A stretch of DNA of 64,000 nucleotides from Archangium_A sp035910535 (GTDB taxonomy: Bacteria > Myxococcota > Myxococcia > Myxococcales > Myxococcaceae), in the NCBI GenBank assembly GCA_035910535.1, contig JAMHXF010000108.1:22539-86538 (forward strand), read 5' to 3'. Of the stretch, positions 53,065-61,238 are shown piece after piece; position 1 is the stretch's first letter; each line of letters opens with the position of its first letter. The translations under genes and the position numbers were made by a program. The notes beneath the pieces were generated by a model. The model did not search any database. It had not been told where the DNA came from and worked only from the letters and a program-made list of their open reading frames with translations.

Positions 53065-55221
53065 ATGGCGTTCCCCCAGACTTTCTCCTCTTCAGACGTC
53101 AAGCAGCCCGAAGTGGTGGCGGCGAAGCAGAGGCCGCTGGTGCTGGTGGTCGACCCCGACGAGTCGACGAGATCGGTGCTGGAGGTCGCGCTCTCGCGTG
53201 ACGGCTTCGAGGTGTGGAGCGCGGGTTCGGCGGCGCAGGCCTTGCTGCTGCTGACGGGGCGCCTGCCTGACGTCATCGTCCTCGAGTCTGATCTCGGCGG
53301 CGAAGAGGGCTTCACCTTCGTGGCGCAGCTGCGCGGCGAAGATCGCTTGATGAAGGTGCCGGTGCTGCTGCTCGCGCGCGCTGACGACGAGAACGTCGAG
53401 GCGATGGCCGACGTGGTGGGCGTCGACGATTTCATTCAGAAGCCGGCGTACGCGCGCGACGTCGCGGCGCTGGTGCGGGTGGACCTTGCGCGGCGTGCCG
53501 GTGGCCCGATGTGGTTCGAGACCGCGCAGCTGCCTCCGGTGCAGTTGCTGCGCGCGCTGTTGTCGTGCCCGCGCTCGGGTCGGCTGTTGCTGGTCAACGG
53601 GCGCGCCGAGATCCGTTTCCGCGCGGGGAAGATCGTCGACGCACGCTTCGATGGTCGCGGCGGCAACGTCGACACCGTGGTGCGCGCGCTGGCGTTGACG
53701 GCGGGGCGCTACGAGCTGTTGCTGGAGCCGGTGAACGGCTTCGCCGAGCTGCAGTGCGGTCTTCGTGAAGTGGTCGAGCTCGTGCTGCCGCGCTTGCAGA
53801 AGTGGGCGCGGGTGTTGGCGCGTTCGCTGCCGCTCGACGCGAAGCTGACGGTCGATTTTTCGCGCCTCGCGACGGGCCTCAAGGCGATGCCTGATGAGAT
53901 CAACCACGTCGTGCAGTTGTTCGACGGGTACCGCCCTGTCGAGAAGGTGCTCCTCGACAGCCCGCTGACCGAGACGTTGACGCTCGAGGTGGCCACGCGG
54001 CTGTACCTGATGGGCGTGTTGACGGCGGCGCGCGGAGCTGACGACGAGCTCGTGGTGTTGCGCCCGATGCCGCGCCTGTTCGAGCCCCGCGCGAGCGAAG
54101 CGCAGGAGCTGATGGAGAAGCTCTTCGCCGGCACCGCCGAGATTCGCGCCGAAGAGAACGCCAACGACGCGCCGGAAGACTGGTACCCGCAGGCGGCGAA
54201 GGGCACCGGCCTCGACGTCGCGGAGCCCGACGGCGGTTGGACGAGCGCTCCGGTGCCGTCGGTGTTGTCCGAAGGGTTGGCTCCCGAGGTGTTGCAACAG
54301 CTCAACGCCTTCCAGACGTCGATGCACGTCGAGCCCGCGCCGGTGTCTGCCGCGCAAGACTTCGCGCGTCGCGAGCCTTCGATGGGCGCCGACACCGCGA
54401 TGGAGCTGGCGCTCATGCGCGCCACTGAGTCGGCGTCGATCGCCGCGATCGAAGACGACCTGAACGAGCGCTTGATGCAGGTCGACGCGCACCCGAGCGA
54501 TCGCCAGGCGCGCATCGACACGCCGTACGTCGAGATGCCGCAGGTGGAGGCGAAGCCGGAGCCCGTCGCCGCCGTCGTGGCTGCTCCGTCTGTCGTCACC
54601 GATGAGCTCACCGCCGGGTTCTTCGAAGCCCCGGTTGACGCGGAGCCGCTGCCTGTCCCCGCACGCGAGCGCCGCGACGTGTGGCCGTACATCGCCGGCG
54701 CGCTGTTGATCGGCGCGATCGCGGTGATGTTCGAAGCGCGTGAAGCGCCCGTCGCCGAGCCGACGCCTGAGGTCGCGCCTGCGAGCGTGACGCCGCCTCC
54801 CGCGCTGCCTGAAGTTGAAGAGCCATATTTCTTCGCTGAAGAAGAGCTCGCGGTTGATGCGGCGCCGGTCGTCGACATCACCGAGAACCTCGCGGAGGCG
54901 ACGAAGCTCTACGAAGCGGGCCACTACAAGAAGTCAGTCAGCGTGCTCGAGCAGATCGTCGTCGACGACCCGAAGGCCATCAACGCGTGGAACCTGCTGG
55001 CGCTGGCTCGCTACGACTTCGGCGACTCGAAGGGCGCGCGCACGGCGGCCGAACAGGTGCTGAGCCTCGACCCGAAGAATGGTCGCGTGCAGATCCTCCT
55101 GGCGACGCTGCACTTCGACGCGAACGAGAAAGAGCTCGGTCGCGCGGCCCTCGAGAAGTACCTCGAGCTCGAGCCCAACGGCGCGCACGTCGACGAGGCG
55201 AAGGCCCTGCTTAAGCGCTGA
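53065..55221 (+). CDS. Receiver-like, DUF4388 and TPR protein
   Basis: A 718-residue protein. Residues 23-145 are a receiver fold (LVLVVDPDESTRSVLEVALS, VGVDDFIQKPAYARD), but the phospho-accepting aspartate is a glutamate (PDVIVLESDL, about residue 74), so it may be locked active. About 150-260 is a DUF4388/PATAN-like domain (LPPVQLLRALLSCPRSGRLL). A long linker, a membrane helix near 540 (PYIAGALLIGAIAVMF) and C-terminal TPRs (ATKLYEAGHYKKSVSVLEQI) follow. GGAGGT lies just before the ATG. In Myxococcota such proteins act in motility and signalling, from memory. Confidence 0.82.
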   Translation: MAFPQTFSSSDVKQPEVVAAKQRPLVLVVDPDESTRSVLEVALSRDGFEVWSAGSAAQALLLLTGRLPDVIVLESDLGGEEGFTFVAQLRGEDRLMKVPVLLLARADDENVEAMADVVGVDDFIQKPAYARDVAALVRVDLARRAGGPMWFETAQLPPVQLLRALLSCPRSGRLLLVNGRAEIRFRAGKIVDARFDGRGGNVDTVVRALALTAGRYELLLEPVNGFAELQCGLREVVELVLPRLQKWARVLARSLPLDAKLTVDFSRLATGLKAMPDEINHVVQLFDGYRPVEKVLLDSPLTETLTLEVATRLYLMGVLTAARGADDELVVLRPMPRLFEPRASEAQELMEKLFAGTAEIRAEENANDAPEDWYPQAAKGTGLDVAEPDGGWTSAPVPSVLSEGLAPEVLQQLNAFQTSMHVEPAPVSAAQDFARREPSMGADTAMELALMRATESASIAAIEDDLNERLMQVDAHPSDRQARIDTPYVEMPQVEAKPEPVAAVVAAPSVVTDELTAGFFEAPVDAEPLPVPARERRDVWPYIAGALLIGAIAVMFEAREAPVAEPTPEVAPASVTPPPALPEVEEPYFFAEEELAVDAAPVVDITENLAEATKLYEAGHYKKSVSVLEQIVVDDPKAINAWNLLALARYDFGDSKGARTAAEQVLSLDPKNGRVQILLATLHFDANEKELGRAALEKYLELEPNGAHVDEAKALLKR

Positions 55222-55266
55222 TTTCTCGCGGGTTTTTGGGTCGTGGGGTAAACATCTGTTCACCCA

Positions 55267-55824
55267 ATGCGCGTGCTCGGCATCGACCCCGGAAGTCGCT
55301 ATCTCGGTTACGGACTCGTCGATTGGCAAGGTCGTACGGCGGTTCATGTTTCGAGCGGCGTGGTGAAGGCTGACGGCAAAGCGCCGCTGCACGTTCGCCT
55401 CTCGACCCTCTTCACGGAGCTCAAGGCGGTGCTGGAGGTCTTCCGGCCCGATGCGGTGGCCGTTGAAGGCGTCTTCACCCACAAGAATGCCCGCAGCGCG
55501 TTGATCCTCGGGCACGCGCGCGGCGTGGCGTTGTTGTTGGCGGCGCAGTCGGGGCTCGAGGTTCACGAGTACGCGCCGTCACGCGTGAAGAAGTCGGTGG
55601 GCGCAGGCGGTGGTGACTCGAAAGACTCGGTGGCGCGCATGGTCTCGCGGTTGCTGAAGCTGCCGAACGACTTCGATCGCACCGACGCTTCCGACGCGCT
55701 GGCCGTGGCGCTCTGTCATGTGCACCAGCTGCACGTTCCGAAGGTGGCGAGCACGCGACGGGGCGCTTCGTCAGACACGTTTCTGGCGCGGCTCAAGCCG
55801 TCGGTGGTGAGGGCCTCGCTGTGA
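55267..55824 (+). CDS. ruvC: Holliday-junction resolvase RuvC
   Basis: A 185-residue RuvC. The catalytic acids are in MRVLGIDPGSR (Asp7), DAVAVEGVFTHKN (glutamate) and DRTDASDALAVALCH (two aspartates). It cleaves four-way junctions at the end of recombination. The stop overlaps the start of ruvA as GTGA; ruvB is not in the window. The C-terminus has a basic tail with RRGASSDTFLARL. Confidence 0.97.
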   Translation: MRVLGIDPGSRYLGYGLVDWQGRTAVHVSSGVVKADGKAPLHVRLSTLFTELKAVLEVFRPDAVAVEGVFTHKNARSALILGHARGVALLLAAQSGLEVHEYAPSRVKKSVGAGGGDSKDSVARMVSRLLKLPNDFDRTDASDALAVALCHVHQLHVPKVASTRRGASSDTFLARLKPSVVRASL

Positions 55825-56420
55825 TCGCGCACCTCAAGGGCTTGATTCTCGAGAAGGGCGCGACCGAGGCGATCGTCGACGTGAATGGCGTCGGCTACCG
55901 CGTCGCGATGTCGCTGCTCTCGCTGGCGCGCCTGCCCGAGAAAGGTGAGCCGGTGTCGTTGCGCATTCGCACCGTCGTTCGTGAAGACGCGCTCGACCTC
56001 TACGGGTTCTCGAGCGCGCTCGAAGAAGACGTGTTTCTGCAGCTGACCACGGTGAGTCACGTCGGCCCGAAGCTGGCGATCAACGTGCTGTCGGGCCTGG
56101 AGGTCGAAGAGCTGATCGCCGCCATCGCGAAGGGCGACGTGGCGCGCCTCACAAAGATCCACGGCGTGGGCAAGAAGACGGCCGAGCGCCTGGTGCTGGA
56201 GTTGAAGGACAAGGCGAAGCTGCTGGGGTCCTCCGGCGGTCCGAAGATCAGCAAGAGCACGAAGGCGTCGCCGAAGTCTGACCTCGTCAGCGCGCTGGTG
56301 AACCTCGGCTACAAAGAAGCGCAGGCCGAGCAGGCGGCGCAGTTGGCTGAAGAGCGCGCTGGTTCGGAAGCGGCCTTCGAAGTGCTCTTTCGCGAGTCGC
56401 TCAAGTCGCTTCGCGGCTGA
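55821..56420 (+). CDS. ruvA: Holliday-junction DNA helicase subunit RuvA
   Basis: A 199-residue RuvA: OB domain (IAHLKGLILEKGATEAIVDV), two helix-hairpin-helix motifs (VSHVGPKLAINVLSG and IHGVGKKTAERLVLELKDK) and the C-terminal domain (LVSALVNLGYKEAQAEQAAQ) that binds RuvB. It binds the crossover and loads RuvB. GTG start overlapping ruvC. The last 20 bases overlap a convergent small gene. Confidence 0.97.
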   Translation: MIAHLKGLILEKGATEAIVDVNGVGYRVAMSLLSLARLPEKGEPVSLRIRTVVREDALDLYGFSSALEEDVFLQLTTVSHVGPKLAINVLSGLEVEELIAAIAKGDVARLTKIHGVGKKTAERLVLELKDKAKLLGSSGGPKISKSTKASPKSDLVSALVNLGYKEAQAEQAAQLAEERAGSEAAFEVLFRESLKSLRG

Positions 56421-56703
56421 AGCGCGCGCAGAGCTCTCTGGTCTCATCGTCCAACGGGAAGCAGCTCTCGATGCGCAGCTCGTCGAGGTTCAGGTGCTTC
56501 GCCGCGAGGAACGTCGTCACCGTCACCAGAAAGCCGACGCGAAGAGCTCCGCGTGCGTAGGCTTCGCTCGGCTGCGCGCGGCCTGACTCGAGAAAGCTCA
56601 GGTGCCGCGATGACACGTCGGCTTCCAGAGAGAGCGCGAGTTGCGAGAGGCCACGTCGACCGCGCCAGTACTTGAGCAGGGCGGGAAAGAGGCGGCTCTT
56701 CAT
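56401..56703 (-). pseudogene. XRE/MmyB-like regulator with its middle deleted
   Basis: A 100-residue frame. The N-terminus is a helix-turn-helix (LLKYWRGRRGLSQLALSLEA, RHLSFLESGRAQPS) of the XRE/MmyB family, normally about 260 residues. After GRAQPS the sequence jumps to VGFLVTVTTFLAAKHLNLDE, RIESCFPLDDETREL, which I recognise as the last 45 residues of the same family. About 150 residues between are missing, in frame. The HTH remains intact, so it may still bind DNA, but the ligand-binding middle is gone. Overlaps ruvA by 20 bases. Confidence 0.65.
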
Positions 56704-56791
56704 TCACGGCAACGTAGTCAGCCGCGCGTGACGCGGCACTTACCTCGCCACGTCATTGCTGCATCGAGGTCATCACCTCGACTGTGGCGTC

Positions 56792-57169
56792 ATGAAAACA
56801 CTGCTCACGGTCGCCGGTTTCATCGCTCTTGCCGTCGGTACCTTCGCGCTGCTGGCGCCTGTTGCGTTGCTTCGAAGCAAGGGCGCTGCGGTGTCGCCGG
56901 CGGCGGTCGTCTGGGTTCGGGAGGTCGGCGTCAGCATCTTCGCGCTCGGCGTGATGTCGCTGTTGATGCGCAACCAACCTGCGTCACCGACCCTGCGCGC
57001 GTTTCTCGTCGGCAATGCGGTGGTGCAGTTCGGCCTGTTCCCCATCGAACTCGCGGCGTGGTTCGACGGCACCATCACCGAGTTGAGCGGCATCGTGCCC
57101 AACTCGGTGCTTCACCTCGTGCTCGGCACGGCGTTCGCCGCTACTTCCTTCCGAACAAGGCCTGCTTGA
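56792..57169 (+). CDS. Four-helix membrane protein of unknown function
   Basis: A 125-residue protein with four hydrophobic segments (LLTVAGFIALAVGTFALLAP, VSIFALGVMSLLMRN, RAFLVGNAVVQFGLFPIELA, VLHLVLGTAFAATSF). Arginine and tryptophan in VVWVREVGV are reminiscent of DUF4345-like proteins, but I am not sure. Ends overlapping the YeaQ-like gene by 29 bases on the opposite strand. No clear ribosome site. Confidence 0.7.
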   Translation: MKTLLTVAGFIALAVGTFALLAPVALLRSKGAAVSPAAVVWVREVGVSIFALGVMSLLMRNQPASPTLRAFLVGNAVVQFGLFPIELAAWFDGTITELSGIVPNSVLHLVLGTAFAATSFRTRPA

Positions 57170-57395
57170 TGGCGAGCAGGACCACGCCGCCGACCGCCGC
57201 GACGCCGAAGCTGTAGAGGTTGAAGCCCGTCACGCCAGTGCCTCCGAAGAAGCTGAAGATGTAGCCGCCGAGGAAGGCGCCGACGATGCCGACGACGATG
57301 TTCCCGATGATGCCCTGACGTGCGTTGGTGCCCGCGAACATGCTCGCGACCCAGCCCGCGAGCCCGCCCAGAATGATCCAGCTGCAGATGCCCAT
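57141..57395 (-). CDS. GlsB/YeaQ/YmgE-family membrane protein
   Basis: An 84-residue three-helix protein: MGICSWIILGGLAGWVASM, GTNARQGIIGNIVVGIVGAF, LGGYIFSFFG and AVGGVVLLAIKQALFGRK. The Gly-rich helix and the KQALF end match the family called transglycosylase-associated, with stress roles suggested. GGAGGT lies 6 bases before the ATG, a strong site. Overlaps the convergent gene by 29 bases. Confidence 0.88.
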   Translation of the reverse strand: MGICSWIILGGLAGWVASMFAGTNARQGIIGNIVVGIVGAFLGGYIFSFFGGTGVTGFNLYSFGVAAVGGVVLLAIKQALFGRK

Positions 57396-57441
57396 GGTGT
57401 GACCTCCGGTAGGAGGCTTACGTACTCGCGCCGGGTCGATT

Positions 57442-58467
57442 TCAGAAGAGCGCGAGTTGTGGCTCTACCCGGGGCGGTCGCCGGAAGGTGTTCGGCGCCG
57501 ACGGCCAACGAGGTGCGTCGAGGCCCAGGCGGCGCACGCAGCTGTTGAAGACCTGCGCGATGGCGTCGGCGTATTGGCCTTCGCCGCACCCCCGCACTCC
57601 GAAGCGCGAGTCGTACAACTTGCCGCCGCGCGTCTCTCGCACGCGGTGGAGGATCTTCTCGGCGCGGAGGGGCAGGGCGGCACGAATGCGCGTCTCGAAG
57701 ACGTCTTTCACCGAGCCCGGCAGGCGCAACAGCACGTAGCCGGCAGACACCGCGCCCGCGTCACGCGCCGCTTCGAGCACGTACGCCATGCCTTCGTCAG
57801 ACACGCCGGGAATGATCGGCGCGACCATCACGCTCACCGGCAGCCCCGCCTTCGCCAGCCGCTCGATGGTTTGAATTCGCCGCTTTGGAGTCGCGACGCC
57901 GGGCTCGATGGCGCGCGCCAATTCGACGTCCCAGATGGGAATGGAGATCGCCACGCGCACGCTGGCCTCGTGGTGGAGCTTCAACAGCACGTCGAGGTCG
58001 CGCTCGATCAACGGCGCCTTGGTGATGATCGCCACCGGGTTGCGGTACTCGGCGCACACCTCCAGGCACGAGCGCGTCAGCTTCAACGCCGCTTCGGTCG
58101 GCTGGTAGCAATCGGTGACACCCGAGAACATCACCAGGTCGCCCTTCCACGACGGGCGATCGAACTGGGCGCGCAGCAAGCGGGCCGCTTCGCGCTTCAC
58201 GACGATCTTCGTGTCGAAATCAGTGCCCGCGCCCCACGACAGGTATTCGTGTGACGGGCGCGCGAAGCAGTACGCACACGCGTGGTTGCAGCCTCGGTAC
58301 GGGTTGACCGAGTAGCCGAAGCCGAGATCTGGCGAGTCGTTCTTCGCCAGGATGCTCTGGCTCGCGTCGTCGTAGAGCTCGACCTTCGCGAGCGGCACTT
58401 CTTCGAGGTACTCGACCTCGGAGCTCGCCCACGGGTTGGGCGGGTTGGCGATGGCTTGCGGCTTCAT
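57442..58467 (-). CDS. Radical SAM protein, PA0069/SplB-like family
   Basis: A 341-residue radical SAM protein. GYSVNPYRGCNHACAYCFAR holds CxxxCxxC; FSGVTDCYQPTE, AIITKAPLIERDLDVL and IPIWDVELARAIEPGVATPK are typical of the family related to spore-photoproduct lyase and Rv2578c. It likely carries out an uncharacterised radical reaction. GGAGGA is 2-3 bases from the ATG. Upstream lies an inverted repeat CTGAACG/CGTTCAG (58486-58501). Complete length. Confidence 0.87.
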   Translation of the reverse strand: MKPQAIANPPNPWASSEVEYLEEVPLAKVELYDDASQSILAKNDSPDLGFGYSVNPYRGCNHACAYCFARPSHEYLSWGAGTDFDTKIVVKREAARLLRAQFDRPSWKGDLVMFSGVTDCYQPTEAALKLTRSCLEVCAEYRNPVAIITKAPLIERDLDVLLKLHHEASVRVAISIPIWDVELARAIEPGVATPKRRIQTIERLAKAGLPVSVMVAPIIPGVSDEGMAYVLEAARDAGAVSAGYVLLRLPGSVKDVFETRIRAALPLRAEKILHRVRETRGGKLYDSRFGVRGCGEGQYADAIAQVFNSCVRRLGLDAPRWPSAPNTFRRPPRVEPQLALF

Positions 58468-58485
58468 TCCTCCGCAAGATTGAGG

Positions 58486-58501
58486 CTGAACGAGCGTTCA
58501 G
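58486..58501. repeat. Short inverted repeat between two genes
   Basis: CTGAACG and CGTTCAG, seven-base perfect arms separated by AG, in the 35-base gap between the Roadblock-like gene and the radical SAM gene. Could be an operator or a hairpin; there is no T-run. Confidence 0.4.
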
Positions 58502-58502
58502 G

Positions 58503-58835
58503 TCAAGCCGCGAGAATGCGCTCGAAGCCCAGCTGCACGCTGGCGGCGCTCGCGCGACGGCCCATGGACGTGAGGAACATCGGCACGCGATTCACTTCGA
58601 CCTTCTGCACGTGGAGCGTCTCCTGCTCCCACGCGAGCGTGGCGCGCTTGGAAGACGCGCCCAAGGCGCCCATCCACTCCACGTCGGCGTTGCCGGCGCC
58701 CGCGACGAGGAAGCCGTCTTCGGTCGTCACCGCCATCGCGCCGATGCCTTCGCGTTCGCGCAGCGACTCGAGGAAGAGGTTGAGCGCCTGGTGGGCCTGT
58801 TCGCTGCGGCGGGTGCGTCGTTCTGGCTTGTTCAT
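58503..58835 (-). CDS. Roadblock/LC7-like protein
   Basis: A 110-residue protein: ALNLFLESLREREGIGAMAV, TTEDGFLVAGAGNADVEWMG and MFLTSMGRRASAASVQLGF. The pattern is that of the Roadblock/LC7 fold (like MglB) that regulates small GTPases, though no GTPase gene is near. The N-terminus is basic. It lies 45 bases after the first matrixin gene on the same strand. Confidence 0.75.
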   Translation of the reverse strand: MNKPERRTRRSEQAHQALNLFLESLREREGIGAMAVTTEDGFLVAGAGNADVEWMGALGASSKRATLAWEQETLHVQKVEVNRVPMFLTSMGRRASAASVQLGFERILAA

Positions 58836-58880
58836 GGCTACGAGCCTGAAGCACCTGCGACAGGTCGCAAGAAAACGGCC

Positions 58881-59777
58881 TCACCGACGTCGGCGTCGCG
58901 TGAGCCACGCCAGCGCGAGCAACAACGCAGGCGCACCGAGCGAAGCCGAGTTCACGCAGCTCACGCCGAAGGAGCCCGTGTTGCGCGCGATGATGCGGCT
59001 GCGCAGCACGCCCAGCTCGTCGCACGACGTCGGCGGCTGGCCGCGCGGGTACGTCTGGCAGAAGCCCGTCGAGGTGCCGAGGTCGATGACGCGCTTGGCG
59101 GTTTCCCCGACTGGTGCCGTGGGCGCCATCGTCGAGGTCATGTCTTCGACGTGATCGAAGCCCACCGCGTGACCGATCTCGTGTGTGGCGGTGTTCTGGA
59201 CGTCATTCGCGACGCAGGTGACTGCTTCGCGCCCCGCTTCACACGGCGGCGCGCTGATGGTGGTGAAGAGAAAGCGGCTGCCGTTGAACTCGATGTCGGC
59301 GTCGACGGCGACGCCGGTGCGAGTGCTGTACGTGACGGTGGTCAGCCCGATGGTGCCGTCGCTGTGATCCCAGCAGCGGTGCTCGTTGCCGCACGAGCCG
59401 TCAGACAGACACGGGTCGCTCAGCTCGACGGTGTCGCGGCAGCTCTCTTCGCGAAAGACGAGCGCGTTCTCGGTCTCGCTGCCCTTGCCGACGCGCGTGC
59501 CCGACATGCGCGCGCCCCGAATGAAGCGGAAGTCGGAGCACGTGTCAGAGACGGCCTGCCACGTCGAGAACGCCGCGTCGATCGCGGTGAACTCGCTGTC
59601 TCCCGGCGTGCGCGCGCTGCCTTGATCGTCGACCCGGTACACGTACTCGCGCTGCGACCACGTCACGCAGATGGTGGTGTTCTTCGACACGCCGGCGACG
59701 GTGCGCAGGTATTCCTGTGCAGACGCGCCGGTCGCGGAGCAGGTCACCAGCAACAGCGTGACGCGAGCGAAGCTCAT
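58881..59777 (-). CDS. Matrixin-type metalloprotease with MYXO-CTERM tail
   Basis: A 298-residue secreted protease. A signal peptide (FARVTLLLVTCSATGASA) is followed by a matrixin fold with zinc motif THEIGHAVGFDHVEDMTSTM (HExxHxxGxxH plus the downstream Met). The C-terminus is a cysteine (FGVSCVNSASLGA), a hydrophobic helix ALLLALAWL and TRRRRR, a MYXO-CTERM-like signal that anchors proteins before cleavage. It overlaps the stop of its paralogue by ATGA. Two such genes plus an upstream exported gene form one operon. Confidence 0.9.
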   Translation of the reverse strand: MSFARVTLLLVTCSATGASAQEYLRTVAGVSKNTTICVTWSQREYVYRVDDQGSARTPGDSEFTAIDAAFSTWQAVSDTCSDFRFIRGARMSGTRVGKGSETENALVFREESCRDTVELSDPCLSDGSCGNEHRCWDHSDGTIGLTTVTYSTRTGVAVDADIEFNGSRFLFTTISAPPCEAGREAVTCVANDVQNTATHEIGHAVGFDHVEDMTSTMAPTAPVGETAKRVIDLGTSTGFCQTYPRGQPPTSCDELGVLRSRIIARNTGSFGVSCVNSASLGAPALLLALAWLTRRRRR

Positions 59778-60637
59778 TCGCGCCGGCGTCTCCGCAGCAG
59801 GCCGACGAGCAACAGCGCCGCGAACGCCCCCGGCGTTGCGCTGCAGCCCACCGGCTTTCCGAGCTCTGGCGAGACGGTCTTCAACAGGCAGGTCTTCGAC
59901 GGCAGTCCCGCCGGGTAGGCCTCACACACGAAGCGCGCGGTGCCACTGTCGAGCGCGCGCTTCTTGAGCTCTCCGAGCTGCGCGGTGGGCGCCATGGTGC
60001 TCGCGGCCTGCCCGATGTGACTCAAGCCGAGCAGGTGCCCCAGTTCGTGCGTCGCGGTGTTCTGAATGTCGGTCGCGACGCAGCCCTGGTTGATGGCCGG
60101 AGGGATACACGGAGGCGCGTCGACCGTCGTGAAGACGAAGCTGGGCTTATTGAACTCGATGTCGGAGTCGAGAATGCGGCCAGTGTCGGGGTTGTACGAC
60201 GTGGTGGTGATGGCGATCGCCGCCTCTTGATGCTGCCAGCAATCGAACTTCGTGCCGCAGTCGTCGTTGTCGGGGTGCCAGCACGCGTCGGTGGCCGCGA
60301 CGACGTCGGTGCACTTCCTGAAGCGGAAGAGCACGACGTTCTGGTTCTCTTCACCGCGGAACAAGCCGGTCTGCCGCGACGTGGTGCGCTCGCCGTCGGT
60401 CAACGTCAGGCTCGAGCACGAGTTGAGCTGCTGACTCCACGTGGTGACGGACGCCTTGAACGCCGTGAACGAGCTCTCGCCCGCGTTCTCGGGGTTGCCG
60501 TCGACGTTCTGGTGAAGCGTGATCGCGGTGTTCTCGGGCCACCACAGGCACTGCGACATGTTGTCGTTCGAATTGACGCGGCTGCGCACGTAGCCCGACT
60601 GCGCGAGCACGATCGCCAGGCCCAGTTGAACGATCAT
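59774..60637 (-). CDS. Matrixin-type metalloprotease with MYXO-CTERM tail (paralogue)
   Basis: A 287-residue relative of the neighbour: signal helix (VQLGLAIVLAQSG), Trp-rich N-terminal part, zinc motif THELGHLLGLSHIGQAASTM, and a C-terminal GCSATPGAFAALLLVGLL followed by RRRRRE. The two proteins share the layout CWH.. and VATDIQNTATHE. Likely duplicated in tandem and diverged. The first 4 bases overlap the exported gene upstream (ATGA). Confidence 0.9.
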   Translation of the reverse strand: MIVQLGLAIVLAQSGYVRSRVNSNDNMSQCLWWPENTAITLHQNVDGNPENAGESSFTAFKASVTTWSQQLNSCSSLTLTDGERTTSRQTGLFRGEENQNVVLFRFRKCTDVVAATDACWHPDNDDCGTKFDCWQHQEAAIAITTTSYNPDTGRILDSDIEFNKPSFVFTTVDAPPCIPPAINQGCVATDIQNTATHELGHLLGLSHIGQAASTMAPTAQLGELKKRALDSGTARFVCEAYPAGLPSKTCLLKTVSPELGKPVGCSATPGAFAALLLVGLLRRRRRE

Positions 60638-61200
60638 GGCGTGACCTTCACCGGGCCGTTGGTCGTCGGCACCGTCACGCCGCTCGCGGCGAGCACCTGC
60701 GCGCGCAGCGACGTGAGCGAGAGCGTCAACGAAGCCGGCTGCACGGGCTGCCGCGTCGCCGGGTCGAGGAAGAGCGCGTCGCCTTCGATGGCCTGGCGTG
60801 CGTCGTCGCCGTCGACGCGGAAGACGCCCTGCATCATGCCGGTGAGCAGAAAGCGCTCGCCGCGCGGCTCGAGAAACAGCACCACGTCGTCGCCCACACG
60901 AAACGGAATCGTGCCGTGCACCAGCTGGCCGACCTCGCCGATCACGCCGCCTTGCTGCATGACGGTGACGGTCTTCTGCGGCGCGCCTTTCCACGTCTCG
61001 CGCACCTCGAGAACGGTGTCCGTCATGATGCGCGCGCCATCACGTGTCCACCGCGCGACGGTAGACTTCACGGTGCCACGCACCACTGACCCCGAGCCGC
61101 GCGTCAGGCCCGCAACGTCGAGCGCGAGCAGCGTGGTGCCGTGCGCGATCGCGGCGAGCAGCAACGCGCCGGGCACGAAGAATCGAAAGAGACGATGCAT
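60634..61200 (-). CDS. Exported protein of unknown function upstream of the matrixins
   Basis: A 188-residue protein with a signal-like helix (RFFVPGALLLAAIAHGTTLL) and beta-rich mature part: VVRGTVKSTVARWTRDGARI, TDTVLEVRETWKGAPQKTVT and DDVVLFLEPRGERFLLTGMM. No cysteines in the mature part and no enzyme motif. It starts the operon with the two matrixins (ATGA overlap), so a chaperone, inhibitor or substrate of them is possible. TATGGT lies 7 bases before the ATG. Confidence 0.75.
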   Translation of the reverse strand: MHRLFRFFVPGALLLAAIAHGTTLLALDVAGLTRGSGSVVRGTVKSTVARWTRDGARIMTDTVLEVRETWKGAPQKTVTVMQQGGVIGEVGQLVHGTIPFRVGDDVVLFLEPRGERFLLTGMMQGVFRVDGDDARQAIEGDALFLDPATRQPVQPASLTLSLTSLRAQVLAASGVTVPTTNGPVKVTP

Positions 61201-61207
61201 GGCGGGC

Positions 61208-61229
61208 ACCATAGCGCTTCTGCTACAGC
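61208..61229. promoter_or_regulatory. Back-to-back -10 elements between the matrixin operon and gltX
   Basis: On the minus strand TATGGT (61213-61208) is 7 bases before the ATG at 61200; on the plus strand TACAGC (61224-61229) is 9 bases before gltX. No ribosome site lies in front of either gene, so both are likely leaderless. Confidence 0.4.
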
Positions 61230-61238
61230 GCGCCCGCC

